Assembly: GCA_046726315.1 (NCBI GenBank)
Contig: JBKPAG010000017.1
Location: forward strand, 1 to 64,000
DNA from: JACVRX01 sp046726315
GTDB lineage: Bacteria > Actinomycetota > Actinomycetes > Jiangellales > Jiangellaceae
Length of the DNA stretch: 64,000 nt
Direction: 5' to 3'
Part shown: piece by piece, positions 62,640-64,000 of the stretch
How the letters are laid out: the number at the start of each line of letters is the position of its first letter
How positions within the stretch are numbered: position 1 is the first letter of the stretch
Translations under genes and position numbers: made by a program
The notes under the pieces: model-generated
Seen by the model: the letters and a program-made list of their open reading frames with translations, nothing else
Databases searched by the model: none
Told to the model about the DNA's origin: nothing

Positions 62640-64000
62640 ATGAAGCGTCCGTTCAAGACCATCGCGGTTCTTAGCACCTTCGTCGTCTTGGTGGCCACGG
62701 CCGGGTTGGCCGTGGGCGCTCCGGGAGACGGAGGCGCCAAGCTGCAGATGTATGAGGCCACCGTCGATCAGACCATGGCCAGGCAGCTGAGGCAGGCTGG
62801 GTTCGACTTCGTCTCCGCCGAGCCGGTCGAGGGCGGCCTCCGCGTCGGTTTGGTGCTCTCGCCCTCGCAGCGGAATGCCCTCGAGGGACGGGGAGTGAAG
62901 ATCGGCCTGTGGCGTAACGCCGACGGCAAGACGGCCACCGAGCTGGCTGCGGAACAGGCCGCCGCGGGCTACACCGTCTGGAAGGACTTCGACGGGCCCG
63001 ACGGGATCCACGACCTCCTCTACGACATCGCCCAGCGGAACCAGCACCTGGTCAAGCTCGAGGTCATCGGGACAACCCTGGGAACCGATCCCGAGGGCGA
63101 CGGGCCCGACCAGCCTCGGGAGATCGTGGCTCTCAAGGTGACCAGGGACGCCAACAGGGTCGCCGACGGCACGCGTCCGGCCGTGCTCTACAGCTCGCTG
63201 CAGCACGCCCGGGAGTGGATCAGCGGCGAGGTCACGCTCCGGCTGCTGGACTACTTCCTCGACAACTACAACAAGGACCCGGAGATCACCAATCTGGTCA
63301 ACACTCGGGAACTCTGGTTCGTCCCGGTGGCCAACCCGGACGGCTACCAGTACACGTTCGACTACGAGCGGCTGTGGCGAAAGAACCTCCGGGACAACAA
63401 CGACGACGACCAGATTTCGCTCGGCGACGGCGTCGACCCCAACCGAAACTGGCCGGAGCACTTCAACTACGACAACGAGGGGTCCTCGTCGAGCACTGCC
63501 AGCGACACCTACCGGGGCACGGGCCCGAACTCGGAGCCGGAGACGCAAGCCCTCAAGGGATTGATCGACCGGGTCGGGTTCGAGTTCCATATCAACTACC
63601 ACTCGTTCGCCTACGAGATCCTGGCCCCTGAGGGCTGGCAGGAGGGCACGCCGGACCTGGACTTGCCGATCTACGCCGCGTGGATGGGCACCGACGCCAA
63701 CCCGGCCGTGGGCGGGTTCGACCCCGGGTCAGGCGCGGACGAGCTGTACATCACCAACGGTGAGACGACCGACTACGCGTCCACGGCCAAGGGGACGCTG
63801 TCGGTGACCCCCGAGTTGGGCGAGGGGACCCCGGGCAGCGGGTTCGTGTATCCCGATGACGAGAGCCTGATCCAGGCCGAGTTCGAGAACGGCCTACAGT
63901 TCGCCCTCGACGCGGCCCGGTCCGCCCCCGACCCCGACGACCCCGTCTCCCACCTGGGCTTCACCACGCAGCCCTTCTACCTGGAGATGGACCAGGCCGA
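62640..64000 (+). CDS. Exported M14 zinc carboxypeptidase (partial at right edge)
   Basis: ATG 62640, preceded by GGGAGG, opens a frame that stays open to the edge (453 codons seen). A signal peptide (RPFKTIAVLSTFVVLVATAG, then LAVGAPG) is followed by a propeptide-like region and the M14 domain. Zinc ligands are in SSLQHAREWISGEVTLRLLD (HxxE) and INYHSFAYEILAPEG (His), substrate Asn/Arg in ANPDGYQYTFDYERLW and DPNRNWPEHFNYDNEG, and the catalytic Glu in LSVTPELGEGTPGSGF. A further domain (about 63940 on) has only begun. AGG Arg codons and acidic DNNDDDQ-type runs look different from the adjoining men genes, hinting at transfer. Confidence 0.9.
   Translation, partial: MKRPFKTIAVLSTFVVLVATAGLAVGAPGDGGAKLQMYEATVDQTMARQLRQAGFDFVSAEPVEGGLRVGLVLSPSQRNALEGRGVKIGLWRNADGKTATELAAEQAAAGYTVWKDFDGPDGIHDLLYDIAQRNQHLVKLEVIGTTLGTDPEGDGPDQPREIVALKVTRDANRVADGTRPAVLYSSLQHAREWISGEVTLRLLDYFLDNYNKDPEITNLVNTRELWFVPVANPDGYQYTFDYERLWRKNLRDNNDDDQISLGDGVDPNRNWPEHFNYDNEGSSSSTASDTYRGTGPNSEPETQALKGLIDRVGFEFHINYHSFAYEILAPEGWQEGTPDLDLPIYAAWMGTDANPAVGGFDPGSGADELYITNGETTDYASTAKGTLSVTPELGEGTPGSGFVYPDDESLIQAEFENGLQFALDAARSAPDPDDPVSHLGFTTQPFYLEMDQA

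Overview
The window is high-GC actinobacterial chromosome. The evidence is the GC-rich codon use with many GTG and TTG starts, the DisA/RadA pair, F420-type oxidoreductases, a BldC-like helix-turn-helix protein next to a 33-residue bS22-type gene, Rex-linked haem genes, DUF222-HNH, DUF397/XRE and DUF4229 families. From 10018 to about 61184 the gene order resembles, from memory, the Mycobacterium tuberculosis block from proC (Rv0500) through hemACDB, hemL, the ccs genes and the men genes. Many paralogous or accessory genes are interleaved. Genus cannot be assigned from the sequence alone; a soil or freshwater actinomycete is a reasonable guess. I saw no tRNA, rRNA or CRISPR array.

Layout. 1-1619: the end of an ISL3-like transposase followed by a broken TIR-domain gene. 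1620-5916 (minus): conserved cysteine-cluster protein, radA, disA, mutY (DNA repair and c-di-AMP). 5971-8996 (plus): sugar phosphate isomerase-like protein, TetR regulator, two-gene ABC exporter. 9092-13956: proline dehydrogenase, proC, GNAT, PPOX/F420 protein, LLM oxidoreductase, AcuC-like deacetylase. 14056-18037: HTH protein, bS22, epimerase-like protein, acyltransferase, HAD phosphatase and a glutaredoxin-like protein. 18355-23919: the overlapping operon rex-hemA-hemC-hemD(fusion)-hemB, with a candidate Rex operator over its promoter. 24086-34206: accessory and membrane genes (DUF222-HNH, frameshifted cupin, DUF2203, membrane spermidine-synthase-like protein, membrane protein, SH3/M15-like peptidase, membrane hydrolase). 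34293-35420: gene graveyard of hydrolase and SDR remnants. 35558-42130: polyhydroxyalkanoate (PHA) cluster: adk-like, fadD-like, phaC, acyl-CoA dehydrogenase and a phaZ-like hydrolase on minus, with a divergent MaoC hydratase on plus.

42199-48235: hemL, histidine phosphatase, resA, ccdA, resB, ccsB, a tightly overlapping set joining haem synthesis to cytochrome c maturation. 48259-52331: small membrane proteins, threonine dehydratase-like enzyme, methyltransferase, and an XRE regulator with a DUF397 partner. 52664-62520: menaquinone pathway (menA, menE, menB on minus; menC, menD on plus; menF on minus) with an ATP-dependent DNA ligase between menE and menB and a lipoprotein ahead of menC. 62640-64000: an exported M14 zinc carboxypeptidase that runs off the right edge.

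How the genes work together: haem synthesis (hemA, C, D, B, L), haem attachment to cytochromes (resA, ccdA, resB, ccsB) and menaquinone synthesis make a respiratory-chain neighbourhood, and Rex is positioned to link it to the NADH/NAD+ ratio. The PHA cluster contains activation, monomer supply, polymerisation and degradation steps, plus an adenylate kinase paralogue that could recycle the AMP made by the ligase. No complete new defence or mobile system is visible. The most unusual points are the ruined TIR gene beside an IS remnant, the PHA-linked adenylate kinase, a palindromic insert inside resB, and clusters of decaying genes.
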